The notes: generated by a model not told the origin, from the sequence alone. A DNA stretch of 64,000 nt from Pomacea canaliculata (GCF_003073045.1 NC_037597.1:26612158-26676157), one strand, 5' to 3'. Counted from the stretch's first letter, positions 47,576 to 60,215 are shown. Numbers and translations are program-made.

Positions 47576-48852
47576 GTAAGTCGCTTTTCTCCTCTCGGTG
47601 TGAGATGTTTCGGACGTTACAACGTCCACCCCGTCGTTTGTCGATGTCAAACCCCCTGTACCCCTCCATGGCGGCAGGACCGGCCTAGCTGATCGGGTAC
47701 AGCGCTGGAACCAGGGCTAGAGATCCATGGTTGGAGAGAGAAGAGGCAGGCGACCAGGCGAGTCCACCGCGTTCCCAGCGCACTTCTTCTCTCCGCGACA
47801 TGAGATCAATAGTAGCCGTAGCGCCATCCGCACAGCGCTCACCCTCGCCACACTCGTGACAGTGTTGGCACGACATATTCTCTGCCCCAGTGTCAGTGCT
47901 AACTTGCAGTCATGTCATTGTCACTTGACTGCACCCACAGAGGTCAACTCAGTCTCCTCCACCTCCTCCCTCTTCATTTTTGCCAGCTGCCTCGGTTAAT
48001 TGTAATCTGTCGTATTTCAACCGCATCCTGGAAGGGGAAGGGTTTATGATGATTATGAGATATGTGATGCTGATCGTCAATGGCAGTAATAACATTTTTT
48101 GACATTATTGCAATTTTCTTGTGGCTAATCAGAAACCCCGACAAGGTGTTGCTAACAGTGAATGACCCGTCTCCGGCATTTATCCTGCACTTCGATTGAT
48201 AAGAGCGCCAGGCCACAAAAATGCCAAGGCAACATCTCACCTAATTTATTGGTTATCTTTCCAAGATATTTCATTAAGGTGACATTTTGGTTTGAACTCG
48301 AAAACTATTGCCTTTTCCGGCTTCACGCGTGTATAGACTAATGTATGAAACGTATCCGATCAGGTCTTGTTGAACTTACTGACAGACGAGTGACGAATAA
48401 GGAGACAGATTTGGATAAGGCAAAGAGTTGTCTGAGAATAGTGACGAAGGACCAAGTACCGCTGGGACACGCTGCAGTGAAGAAAATCATCACGATCTCT
48501 CGGTTCGATCTTAAGCAACCCGAAGGTAAAATTGCTTCGAAGTATTACTTCCAACTCTCACCATCTTCTTTTCCATTCTCTTTGATGTGTTGGAAGGACA
48601 ATCTACTGTAGGAAGTTATCTGCCCCTTATTTTCGGTTGTCTGTCTCTTCTTTCACATCTGTTCTCCGCATGGGTTGTCTTTGCCAGTCCCAAGGATCGA
48701 TCGCGAGCTGTGCCGGTGCCACTTTATACACTACAACATGTAAAGAAATTTAAAATTTGCATCTTCAAGGTACTAGTGCTGGTACTCAAACCATCTTAGA
48801 GGATTCTTCAGAAGAGAAGGTGCGATCACTCGGATTGACTTAAAGGACAAAG

Positions 48853-49053
48853 CGGAGAAGAGGACAGCAGTGGTTAGAGCACAGGTTTTAAGCACCAGAA
48901 GTGTGAACCCAAGGCGGTTCGATACCCGTGTAGCGCAACGAACGCTGCAGTTGATTCAGTTATTGAATGAGTATCTGGACCATTAGAAGGTTGGGGAAGG
49001 AAAGAGGGAAGGCGATGAAATGGGCACCGCTCTAGCCAAAGAAAAAAAAAAAA
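48853..49053 (+). repeat. tRNA-derived SINE, plus strand, with A-rich tail
   Basis: A-box CAGTGGTTAGAGCACAGG, B-box GGTTCGATACCCG, then TGTAGCGCAACG, a tail domain GAATGAGTATCTGGACC, AGAAGGTTGGGGAAGG and GATGAAATGGGCACCGC, ending in a short A run (49041-49053). It matches 60044-60215 block by block, including the GATACCCGTGTAGCGCAAC string. Confidence 0.8.
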
Positions 49054-49189
49054 GCCGGACTGACTCAAGGTAAGTGATGTCCAACAGGTACAGAAGGGTG
49101 AACTAGCAAAAGGTAATGAAGAAAGAACAAGTGAAGGTGATCCCGTAGTCTCTCATTAAGAAATGATAAGTGTGTTTGTTTGCGTGTAT

Positions 49190-49227
49190 GTGTGTGTGTG
49201 AGAGAGAGAGAGGGCGAGAAAGAGAGA
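49190..49227 (+). repeat. (TG)n-(GA)n compound microsatellite
   Basis: A short TGTG run changes to GAGAGA, in non-coding DNA. Confidence 0.8.
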
Positions 49228-49519
49228 AGTCAGACCTATATTACTGAAGATGCAGAGGTTTTGTTTCTGTTATTATGTTCATAACACTTTTGACCCGAGA
49301 GCAATGGTGTTCAGATGAGCTGTGAAGTGAATGGTCCGTTTTACGATTTGTTCCTGTTCACTACAGTTATCAACATTGGTTGTCTACCCGCCACATTTGT
49401 CGCAATAGACAAAGATGCATCTCATCCAGCGCCACCTGAAGCGCCGACTTCCGAGTCTGCAACACCAAGTAGCAAGGAGGTTAAAGGTTACTACGATTGT
49501 AGAGGGCACTAGAATGCCA

Positions 49520-49750
49520 AGCATATAGAGTGGAGTTTAAAGTGCACTGGAGTCTCGGTCACAGTCGAGTCAGCCAAGCATAAAGTCACGAATTTAAAGG
49601 GCACCAGCGTTCCAAGATGGATCACGATAGAACATCAGCGTTCCAGGCGCAGAGCTTGGAGTTCAAAGGGCACTGTAGTTCTTCGCGCAATGGGCATGGC
49701 GGCCTGCAGTACCTAGCAAGGGCACAAAGGCACAAAGGGCACAGAGAGGA
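49520..49750 (+). repeat. Degenerate repeat array around TTYAAAGGGCACY
   Basis: The string TTTAAAGTGCAC, TTTAAAGGGCACC, TTCAAAGGGCACT and CACAAAGGGCAC recurs, often followed by CAGCGTTCCA or a similar block. Spacing is irregular, so this is an old diverged minisatellite, not a clean array. Open frames over it are repeat-driven. Confidence 0.5.
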
Positions 49751-50704
49751 TTGCAGCCTACAGAGCGGAGCATGGGTCGCAAAGAACAAAGACGGCCTGC
49801 CGGCCTAAGGGGGGAAAAAAAAGCCTGGAACTCAAAGAACATATTTTATGTTCGATGTGTCAGACATATATTCCGCCACGAACCTTCTCTAAATACCAAG
49901 AGGTCAGCAGCGGCGCAACACCAAGAACCTCAAGTTTCGTTGATGGAGATGATACCACGTGGTCTTTTCCTCCACATTGTGAGTTCATTCCGTAGTTTCA
50001 AGAGCATAGTCGCTGGGAGCGGATACCGTTGCATTGTAAACGAATCATAACACTAGTAATTTCATTCGTTAGTGATTATGGATTAATCAAACAATTTTTT
50101 TTAATGGACAACTCTTTCCGGCTGTAACAGAAAGAGAGAGATTGTTCCACCTTGTTGAGACATGGGGTGGTAGCGGCGGTAGTTGTTGCCGAGAGGACGT
50201 AGATGACGACAGGAAAGTGTCCTGACACAAGCAGGGTAGTCCGTTGCCTTACACGCGGCAGTCGAGACACGGTTGGTCCAGACCTTCTGTCCATCCTGAA
50301 TACTTAATTCCTCACATTCTGAGGGCACAGTGATTAGCTCATTAAGCATCTGCTTTGACATTTTTTTTTCTTTTTTAAGTGTTTGTTGTGTGTATGTGTG
50401 CGTGTTCGCTTGTTTTAGAGAGAGAATTTGAATAATATAAAGCACACATTGTGTAGGAATGTGCTTTAGATGCCGCACTTTTTTGTCGTCCTTATTATTT
50501 GTGGAGTATCAGAGGGCTACGGGTGGTGGTGGAGAGTCTGTTGGCTCGCTGGACGATGCACATGCCAAAGCACCAAGAGTCCCTCCGTTTTCGCAACAAA
50601 TAATGATTCCGTCTTATTGTAACCAGATCGTGCCACCATCGCGGATAGAACAGCTAGAGTAGTGTGCCCTTGCAGGGATCCAGAGGGAGAGGGGGAATCG
50701 ATTG

Positions 50705-50825
50705 ATGCCCAGTGCCACACATACTGGCTGGGGGGAAATATCTTCAGCAACACGCAGTCCTGGGGAGACTTGCACGGTGCCACACACACTGGCCGGGGAA
50801 ATCTTGTCTTCCTGAAAACACATTC
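50705..50825 (+). repeat. Diverged tandem duplication, 66-bp period
   Basis: (A/G)GTGCCACACAYACTGGC followed by GGGGAAATMTT recurs with a spacing of about 66 bp. It accounts for the overlapping open frames on both strands here. Confidence 0.6.
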
Positions 50826-50939
50826 CCAGAAAGACAAGCTTGCATATCGAGTGACTTCCTCTGTAATGGCAGGTCTGCGAACAGACAATCATATTCACGG
50901 ATATTTATAGCTGTCCGTTCACTTGTTTGTTCGTAGGTT

Positions 50940-52280
50940 GTTACGACTAACTGGATTTTTATTTTATTTCTTATCTGCTGCATCAGTGTACCTAGTGTAC
51001 CTAACCCATTCAAATCTCTAAGCTAGGTATGTTTTAACAAAAGTTACTACATTTTTTCAGCTTTGTAGGAATATAAAAGAGTGGCTGTCAGAAATCTAGT
51101 TTTCTTGTTTATTTAACTGATGGACAGATTGATCGACTTCTCATTTCATCAGCACTTCTGTCGCCCTGCCTGTCCATATGTGACAAGCAAACAGTGTACT
51201 GTAGCCACCCCGTCTGTTCAAACCTCATCGGCATTGAGAACTCATATATTTCTCGTCCTTTGACAAAGGTTGTGTCCTATTGTGACACACATATCAATAC
51301 AATGTGTCAGTTTTTGGTATCAGATAAATATATTAAGTAAGAGTTACTATGTGTCACCTTATGATCCGTGTCACGTGACAGTTTAATGAGGGTTGGAGTG
51401 GTGGAGGGACACCTTCAGGAAAGTGTACTTGGAGATACATCATACAGTAGTGATGGAAACACGAGCAACCGACAGACATGCAATGTAGACAGGCTGTTCA
51501 CGCTTTCTCATCCAAATGACAGATGAGGTGGATGGATAAGATACACAGATAAACATCACCAAGCGTTACATTAGTAAGTAGATAGATAAGATATAGGAAG
51601 AAATGTGTTTTCCGACATGATGGCTGCTGGAATCTCATTCCGCAGGATTACTGGAAACTTTTCGTTCTATAATCTAATGAGGTTTAGTTATAGTTCGTGA
51701 AGAATAAAACATTCAGTTTTGACCTCGACCTTCTTCTGACCTCTTCAACTCTTACCCAACATCGACCTTTCTCATGGTGCAACTTCCCATCGCCCCCCTA
51801 CGTGGCAATTGTATAATTTGTCAACTGATTCTAATGGTAAGGGTAATATATGGTAAGGGTTAGGATATCAGTTTTGATGTTCATTGGTTTGAATAAGTTT
51901 TTAGTATACTGTGTTGGGTGGTTACAACGCCGTAAGATTTGAATTTCGAAGAAGAAGAAAATCTATTGGTGACCGTTTGATACGAAAGTTGTTGACATGG
52001 ATTTCATCCTTTCTCCATTGAAGGGCGATGGTAAAGCGCATGTAACCAAGATATGCAAGGTCATCTTAACAGGACACATCTTTGACATTGTGACTATGTA
52101 CGACACATGTTTACCTGACGGCTGTATAAACAATTGTCCAAAATTTAGTCCAGTATTCGTCATTATGTATCCTTTGATTATCGTCAGCTTTAATCTCAGC
52201 CATTCCACTATTTCCCCGACAACATGTGATTTGGCATCTTTATGTAGGGCTGAACCAGCTCACCAGTTGCTGAGACAGTG
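50940..52280. other. Intergenic DNA, nothing recognised
   Basis: No exon or element was identified. TA/GATA-like words appear around 51530-51600 but do not form an array. Confidence 0.5.
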
Positions 52281-53307
52281 TCATGCACCAGCAACCAACC
52301 TCAAATCGTCAGGAGCGTTGCCATGGTACAGAAAAGCGACCTTTTCTCTACAGCTGTCAACGGTGACACACAGCGGTATCCGAAAGGTTTCTGGTCGAGG
52401 TCCCCTGACATGATCCAACAAAGATTTCAATTTCGTCAGCAAATTGTCAGTGGTGAACAGTCGATGGATTCGAATTGATTGGCGCACCTCAGCGATCACA
52501 GCATACCTGCAACTCATCGCAGGTCGTCCTGAGCATGGGTCACATTTGACAGGCAGCCATATTGGTAGCATTTTCTCCCTACTGTCATGGTATACGACCG
52601 ACTTAAAGGAGTAAAAGAGTAATGTATTTTTCTGATTATTAGGTAAGCTCAGTACAAGATAATATTTCTCGAAGTTTAGGTGAATACTCCTTTTCCACTC
52701 TCGAAAATTACCCTGCATTTCCACTGCCGCGCGATATGTCGAATGAATACGTGTTCCCATGTGAAGACATGTGTTGGTGACCTCTTCAATGGTGGTGTTT
52801 GAAGACAATTTCCTTGATAATAGGAAGGAGGAAGAAGAGTCCTTTAACCAAACCAAGACATCGTTCTGACAGAAATGACCATTTTTATTGAAAATTAAAA
52901 AAAAAAGTCGCTTACCATTTTGCTGCTCGTCCTATCCGCTTTGAATACCATATGTGCGAAATGACACCTTTGCCTCACCCTGACACAAGGATCGGGAAAA
53001 CTGATTTTTAACCTAAGACAGTTAAACGATTTTTCCCGGTGACAAGCCAGCATTATTTTTACCGCATCTTAGAAGCACGAAAGTGGCTCGCTTCTCAGAG
53101 AACAAGTTGGACATTTTGTTCAAAGCATCGAGGTCGTACTTCCATAGGTGAGGCTGTACATATACAGGGAACGTAGGACATCCCCCGGCAAGATAGTAAA
53201 TTGATAGGACAGAAATCCAATAGCTGAAAACATTACGACCTGTATTAAGAGTAAGTGTTGGCACTACGCAGACTTATAGGAGAAAATCAGTAAGTAGGTA
53301 GAATGTT

Positions 53308-53531
53308 ACATGGTAGAAAAAAATGGCTTGTCTGTGCAAACTGAATGGTGGTGTATCCGTGGTTTATCAAAAGCTTGTTTAATATCAAATATACTGTCTG
53401 GAGAGCGACACCAGAACATGGTAGACAAAATAGTGGCTTGTCTGTGTAAACTGAATAGTGGTGTATCCGTGGTTTATCAAAAGCTTATTCAATATCAAAT
53501 AAACATACCATCTGGAGAGCGACACCAGAAC
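53308..53531 (+). repeat. Recent tandem duplication, about 108- and 116-bp units
   Basis: Bases 53308-53415 and 53416-53531 share ACATGGTAGA, GTGGTGTATCCGTGGTTTATC and TCTGGAGAGCGACACCAGAAC with few changes; unit 2 has a small insertion near 53505. The two copies are head-to-tail with no gap, so unequal exchange or slippage is the likely origin. Confidence 0.9.
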
Positions 53532-55089
53532 AGAGAGTCAGAACTTTGCAGACGGCTGTCTTGCGCCCAGGGTCTTTCCTGTGGTAGAAGAGGTCCTCAT
53601 GTGAACTCCCAGCATAGAAAAAAAAACTGTTGAGGTAGGTAGCAGTAGTACGGAAAACAAACAAGGAACCAGCGAGCCGGCTTGGCTCCCACGCTAGTCT
53701 TGCAACGCGGAACACCTTACCGAGTTCAATAAAGTAAACATTACGAGTGGAGTACTTTGCTCGCGAAAGAAAAATCATTGAGCAAAACAACGAACCCTGG
53801 TTCACTCCTGTTTTTGCGCACGCTTGAAACGCATCGAAAAGAACTAATCGTGCATCGAAAAAGAATGTTGAGTTTGTTGTCAAGTGAAACACTTTAGGAT
53901 GGGTTGTGCGATGTGATTCGTGTTGTTGCCTGGACAAGAATAGACTCCGGATTCCCCAGTTTTACCTGTCTCTAAATTAACGGTTTCGTGGGAGAGAGGA
54001 AGTGGGTCATTGCGTGCGTCAGTGCGCGGGCGCATGCATTGTCCTCACACACTGTGTGTACAAGTCACGAAGATGAATGTATGTAAATGTGTACATGTTA
54101 GCCCTGAACAAAGTTGGCCAAGAAATTTGCTTTACGAAACCTAACCTATCCTCCGGATGTTCTGTGACACGATAAACGCCCTTGCTAAACATGTATACTC
54201 GGATGTCCTGGATAAACTTGCATGAACGCACCATAAACCTGTGATTTGACTTTATAAACTTGTGTGTCCGCACGATGAACGGGATTTGTGTATAGGAAAT
54301 GAGAGACACGCCTCACCAAGCACTTTCACTTGATTTGTCTTGTTTGAGGCCCAGGACTCATGCAGCACACACCAACCCATTCAGCGATCCTTCGTTCATT
54401 AATCCCGAAGAAACAATACCAACCCTGTCTCAAGAGAGCAATAATACACACGTGTTGACGATACATTAGACAAGTTTATTTCGAAGACGAAAGAAAACTA
54501 TCGTACATAGATAAGACATCACCAAGCGCTACACTACACTTAGACAATGAGGTTTAAAAAAACATACACAATAATGTTAACAAACATATCTTAACAAGAT
54601 CCATCGTACCCCACTTACATCCTGTTGTGCAATACCTCTTTAAGACACTTCTTTAAAATAGTCAGGGAAGAAGACGCCTGTCACCACACGTGCAGGACAC
54701 CCAGACATGGATCTCTCCAGCAAAGAACAAAAACTCCTGACGTCCGTTGTTCGAATCTTACGGCCGGCCTAGCTGACTGTGCCTCATGTGAGACATATCG
54801 TTCGTCTAGAACATGGCATCACCAAACTCGGTATATTGTCTTACCCATCATCAGGGCAAAGAAATGTACCACCATTGCCATAAAAATAGCCTAAATTTTA
54901 CGAGGACGAGAGAGAGCAATCCACATACCTCAGTCAGATTAACCATCTTCTTTCATATTGCAAGTTCTTGAACAATCCAATACTGTCGAGTCTCCGGTCA
55001 CATAGACCCTAATATTCTACACTTTATTAATTTTTGTCTACACATCAAAGCGAACTATTATGAATGCTGCAATGTACAGAATTAATATA

Positions 55090-55497
55090 TGGTCACCAGA
55101 GATTTAGTTACTATGCTGTAAAACAGTGAACTCTCTTCCTGTCCATATCCGCCATCTGTCTACCATCTACCCACCATTGAATCCTTTAAGCGTATATTAA
55201 AGCACATCTGTTCCACGAGCATTGCTCCTTACATCAGTCAATACAGTTGTCAATATTTGGGAATATGGTCGATTGACTAGTCCGCCTGTTCTTTCTCTGC
55301 AGATTTATGATATTCTTACTGTTAGTTCCCTGATTTCTCTTTGTGTCTTGAAGACTATGATTGTCTTTTATTTCTTGTCTTCATAGTTATTTCTCTTTCC
55401 GTTCTTCATAGTCTGTCCATGTCTCCTACTTGTTTGAAACACCTTACGTGGGCGGGATTATGCGCTATATAAATACATTTATTTTTGTTATTATTAT
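55090..55497 (+). mobile_element. 5'-truncated LINE end, same family as 21830-22668
   Basis: The frame WNSLPVHIRHLSTIYPPLN parallels the WNSLPFHIHS segment at 22.3 kb. The element ends in 'gcgctatataaatacattta' plus an ATT-type run (55484-55496). Coding is broken; only the last part of the element is left. Confidence 0.65.
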
Positions 55498-55619
55498 TTA
55501 AATTTTAATTTCAAATGGCTTTTATTTGTATAATTTACACATTCAAGCTACCACTACTCTGCTAATACCTAGCACCTAATTAAACAAAATATTAAATAAG
55601 ACAGACCCGTACAAACTTA

Positions 55620-56039
55620 ATGTACAAGCGTCCAGCACTTGGCAACATCCGGGCAACTTGTAACGAGACACTTACGTCACCAGGGCTCGCATGCAGCGAC
55701 ACAGCTTGTGCTGCAGACCACAGCCTCACAGAAGCAAGAGAAGGGCTGTTATCGACTTTTTGTCTGGAGAGTGCCATCGCTTCGTCCCTAATCGCTGGTT
55801 GCTGGCAGACAAGCTGGCTGGGTGGCCGGCCGGCCGGCTCTGTGCTTCTCGCCAGGCTTGTCCTGCAAGTCTTCGGAGAGAGCGTCAATGCGGTTAGAGG
55901 GTGCTGGAAAGTGTGTGGGGGTCGGCACATTTGCCGGAACGCCATGGCTGGACCCTTGCCTGCTTTACTTAATGGTGTTTCTATTTTCATCCAACAAAAC
56001 ATGTCACGTGACAGAGGTGGTGTAGGACAGGTCGTGTAA
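55620..56039 (+). CDS. Unsupported 139-codon open frame, possibly non-coding
   Basis: ATG at 55620 to stop at 56037-56039. The protein is Cys/Ala/Gly-rich (CAADHSLTEAREG, CWKVCGGRHICRN) with no family known to me. The reverse strand is also open over the same bases, which is usual for a locally GC-rich patch, so this may be chance. No splice or promoter support is evident. Confidence 0.15.
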   Translation: MYKRPALGNIRATCNETLTSPGLACSDTACAADHSLTEAREGLLSTFCLESAIASSLIAGCWQTSWLGGRPAGSVLLARLVLQVFGESVNAVRGCWKVCGGRHICRNAMAGPLPALLNGVSIFIQQNMSRDRGGVGQVV

Positions 56040-57121
56040 CAGGATGTCTTGTTGTCCGTTACAAATAATAATAATTATTCATCTTTTTATTTCAGAACAT
56101 TTCCATGCTACCATGTCTCGTTTTTAAACTCACACACAGAGTTGTCACTCCTGTCATTAAGACCACTGCATCCTCAGTAATTACCGGCTGCTGCGAGTCC
56201 TCACGTGACTGAAGGTTTCTGGGTGACCTCACACTGGGGTGGGCGGACAGGAGTGGAGGCGTGAGAAAGGTTGATGTTTTTATAGTAACAGGATATCACG
56301 GACTAGGGCTACATTCTTTCGCGGAAGGAATTTTTTTTAAATAAAAATTTTGCTGCTACCGGCGTTATGTCATAATAGGAATTTCTCTGTTGCGGCGGTG
56401 TTTGTCACATCCATTTCAAAAGGTAACGGATTCTTAACTTTTACACACACAAGCGCGTGTGCACGCATATCATATCCCCAGCCCCAACAATATCCACTTT
56501 CCTCACATTCTCGACACTCGGCAAGCCTTTGACACAGGGCATTGATCCAGGTTGCCAACGAGCGGCCCTGTAGAGATCGATGGTGGAGGTATGTGGGCAG
56601 AAGCGAACTCCAGTCTTTTATTCCGCGCCTCCATCATTTCGTTAGCATCACTGCTTAAGCTCTCGGTATAATTCGTTTATTATGAAGCAGACTGCAATGC
56701 ACTTGAGCGGGATTCCTTGCACCCTGAAGGCCCCCAGGAAGAGTCGTTACAACAACATATCCTGTGTGAGTAGCGTTCATGGACCTAGGAATTTTGCTGT
56801 CAGACGTAGCACCTTCATTCTACAGGGTTGTTCCACCCCGAAGGTTAATTTTTGTTTTCAAACGACTGGAGTGAACAACACCTCAAAGCATTATTTCCGA
56901 AAATCATAGGGAGCAGCCATCCATCCCTTCTATGGCCTTCAAAACTAATCGTGCAAGAGGTCAACAGATTCTGACATGAAGAACAACCGTTGTCAAGGTG
57001 ACACCCAATGGAAGAACTTGAAAGCTGTCCACGTGTTCAATCTGCTTCTTTTATGGTGTTGAAGGCTTTCAGTTTAAGGCGGAGTCTACATATGTGGTGC
57101 TTTGGTAAAACATCATTAAAA

Positions 57122-57420
57122 TCACATCGCCAGACCTTTTATGGCATTAGCATCTAGTTTTGTGCCAGTTTTGTGTACATCTGACATCTGGTCCCGGTCA
57201 TGTATGACGAGTCCAGGTGTACACTCCTTTGCCGACAGCAACTTAAGAATACCTCTTTGGCATCGATAACCTGAGGTGACACCTGTGAACAGGTAGGCCA
57301 GCCACAAACTAATGTGATGGATGCATCTGTCAATTAAAGCGGGCATCGGTCTGCAGAATATTGGACCAGCAACATCAATGAAGGAAGAAAGGGCAGGCAT
57401 GCAGAACAAGGGCTGAGAAG
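57122..57420 (-). pseudogene. Possible coding remnant or terminal exon, minus strand
   Basis: An open segment on minus ends GLVIHDRDQMSDVHKTGTK ... AIKGLAM then TGA. The C-terminal 55 residues look protein-like (mixed charged and hydrophobic residues, no simple repeats). There is no ATG in frame at the 5' end, so it would need an upstream exon. I cannot name a family. It could be a terminal exon, a retroelement scrap or chance. Confidence 0.25.
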
Positions 57421-58014
57421 CAGACGACATGAACCAGGACAGAACCCAACGGTCAAAAAGAACGAGCCATGAAAATTCGAAGTTATTTTCTGAGTATTTA
57501 TTTGAGCCCACACCACAGTGAGAGTTTTGTGGTTTGTGATTAAAGGTTCATTGGACCAAACTGTTTCATTCTGTTCCAATTCTCAATTTCAATTCTCCCT
57601 GCAAATTATGTTCCTTTGTCCATCTTTCACATACCTCGAGGACGAAAATAAGTGCAGAGAACATCACGTGGTTCCCTTAGCCAGTCCAGGTGACAGGTCG
57701 GCATTTGAAGACAGAAATTGCAACAGTTACTGTCAAAGATGAACCGACCAGATGACAATGGATGCAAAATAACATCACCTGATAGCTCATCTTTCACTGT
57801 ACCACATCATTGTCATGGCTACAGGCCATCGTCCACATGATTACAGATAGCCAGGACTTCATCAGTTGTAGAATTACTTCTGTTGCGGGCTGTGATAGCT
57901 TACTACACTTTTATTCAGTTTCACTGTTACATGTCTTTGTCAGGAAACAATTAATGAGTTCTGGTTGATTCTTATCTTTTAATTATCACGACGCAGCTTC
58001 TGGCTTAGATGTTT

Positions 58015-58016
<2 letters not shown>

Positions 58017-58051
<35 letters not shown>
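58017..58051 (+). repeat. Poly(A) tract of 35 bases
   Basis: An unbroken A run. No retrocopy or SINE head is recognisable directly upstream, so its origin is unclear. Confidence 0.95.
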
Positions 58052-58054
<3 letters not shown>

Positions 58055-59011
58055 GCTTATTTTGTTAATTTCTCAGGCATTAAAAATAAAAAATAATTAT
58101 TTATTTTCTTTACAAGATTTTTACCCTTCAATTTCATCTTCACTTTTTCACATTGGCAATCTTCTTGCACGAAGAAGCACTTGAAGTCCTTGTTTCTCAT
58201 CTCTTAGCCAAAATCTTCAAATTTTTAGTTTATTAGATATACTTGACTGACTGTCATCTGTCCTTAATTTCTGGATGTAAACAAACAAGTGCACGTGCCA
58301 AGTTCAACCAATCTGAAATGCTTGCTGTCTGAGACTGACTTAGTGCGCATGTCAAAGATGGCCTCCTGGAACCTGCGTACGTTCGATCTGTTTCCAAGAG
58401 GGCTAATGGCGACTTCACTGGACAAGATTTTTGCATGGTTTTTTGATTTGATGAGGAAATTTACTGTTGTATAATGGCACAGACCTGCGCCCATGCGCAT
58501 AGAATCACTTTAGATAAAATCGTCCAGAACGAGAGAAACAGTTGATGTGAGATTTTAATTACGGATCATAAATGAAATCTTTCAAATGTCGTTAGGGTAC
58601 AAGCAATATGGCTGAAATTCTTTGCTGGCTGTTTCTAAATTTTTTTTTACTGAAAATACATAGTCTAATGATTAAATATCTGATGACACAACTTTCCTCT
58701 CTCTTTCTCTCATAATAGCGGTTCTGGATGATTTAAGCACAACTTGGAATTTGTTTATTTGCATGTAGTTTCTGATATTTGTTTCTCGCTGTCATGTGTG
58801 AGGTAAGTGGTGCACATCCTCTTCCCACAAAGCATATTATCATTTTTATGACCAGGGTCTTGTGTCTCGCCCCATTGGTGACTTTGTGAGCTAAAACGAA
58901 AATAATGTGCCACTTCTGATGACAGTAGGGGTTGGTAGCTGTCAGTGCGTTGGTAGGCGTGCTGTCTTGTTAGCTCTAGTCCGGCACGACGCGGCGCACT
59001 GGAGCACGCAT

Positions 59012-59048
59012 GCACACACACACACACGCACAAACACACACACACACT
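59012..59048 (+). repeat. (CA)n microsatellite, interrupted
   Basis: CA repeats with CGCA and AACA interruptions. The mirrored GT reading explains the odd Cys/Val-rich frames on minus. Confidence 0.9.
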
Positions 59049-60043
59049 TGAAGCCAAACCACTGTACCAGCAAAGGTTGAAAGACTTCTCCGGCACGTTT
59101 CTTTATGAGCAAGCACATAAAGACGACCAATTTGTTCGGCAAACATGTCCTGGTGTTTACTTCCAACCGGTCTTGTCTCTTTTGCCGCAGGCATTTGATT
59201 ACTTTGACAATGTGAACAACTCATGTACCCGTGAAGGGGGTTGGGTGGGTGGGAGATATGAGCAGTGTGAAAAGACGGACAAGCGTGAGAATACACGGAC
59301 GTGCGAATGCACGAACATACTTCTCTCTCCTGTCCTCGTCCTGCGAACAAAGGTACAGACACACCTATAGTTGTGGTAAAGGTGAGCCACTGGTTCTCCT
59401 TCTCATGACATTTGCTGTTGGTGTTGTCAATATACACCACGAAGTGCGCTGCAAATCTCAAAATTCAGTACATCTTTTAGGGTAATGTGCCAGTGAAAAA
59501 ATAAATATAAAAGTGTGCCGATAAACGGGTGTTGAAAGCAATAACAATCCATAAGATGATAGAGGGTGGTATCAAAGGTAAAGCAGTAACAGTCCAGATA
59601 GATATTTTCGTGAATGTCACGTCTCGAGAAAAGGGAATTGAGAGATGGCGAATCAAAGCAAAGCAAAGAAGAGCAAAAGGCGGAAGCAAAATTAAACCAA
59701 CTGCACAGTTAATAAATTCTAGGTCTCGTGATTCTGTGGTCTTTCTGATCCGTTTTGTCTCATGACCAAAGAGAGACTTCATATGTTTTGTGCATTTAAA
59801 AAACATTGTTACACAAAATATTGTAGTCACTACTTCAACTACATGTGTCCCGTTTAGGTCTGTGATGTCCGAGTGGACATGTTAACACAGACTTCGTTAT
59901 AATAACACACGAATACGTTGCCAAATCCTCAGGCGATGGAAGAAGCTGGGGTCATCCGTTAATTAGGAGTAAAGGTAAAACTTAAAGGTCATCCCATGAC
60001 CTTTTGCAGGTCGTTAGGAAATGAGGTGTTAGAGACCCGAATA

Positions 60044-60215
60044 GGAGCAGATAGCCGAGAGGGTTATAGCGCTGGCGTCCGAACTGAGAGGCGCAACGGT
60101 TCGATACCCGTGTAGCGCAACTTGCTCCCAGTCGACCCAGCTGGCGAGAATAGGTACCTGACTACATAAGAGGGTTGAGAAAGGTTAGGCAGCTAGGAAG
60201 AGGAGGTGGGGACCT
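60044..60215 (+). repeat. tRNA-derived SINE, best-preserved head
   Basis: Head GCAGATAGCCGAGAGGGTTATAGCGC with A-box, then B-box GGTTCGATACCCG. Tail domain has GAATAGGTACCTGACTAC, AGAGGGTTGAGAAAGG, AGGCAGCTAGGAAGAGG and GGTGGGGACC. The head resembles a tRNA with a long variable arm (Leu/Ser type), but stems are incomplete. It belongs with the copies at 48853-49053 and 2590-2668. Confidence 0.85.

Noticed and set aside
52281..52856. 191-codon minus frame
   Set aside because: It has no ATG at its 5' end, the plus strand is also largely open, and I see no domain or splice support. It could be a retroelement remnant but cannot be named.
60044..60125. Possible tRNA-Leu/Ser gene
   Set aside because: The stems are incomplete, and the same head-plus-tail structure recurs at 48.9 kb, so it is a SINE.
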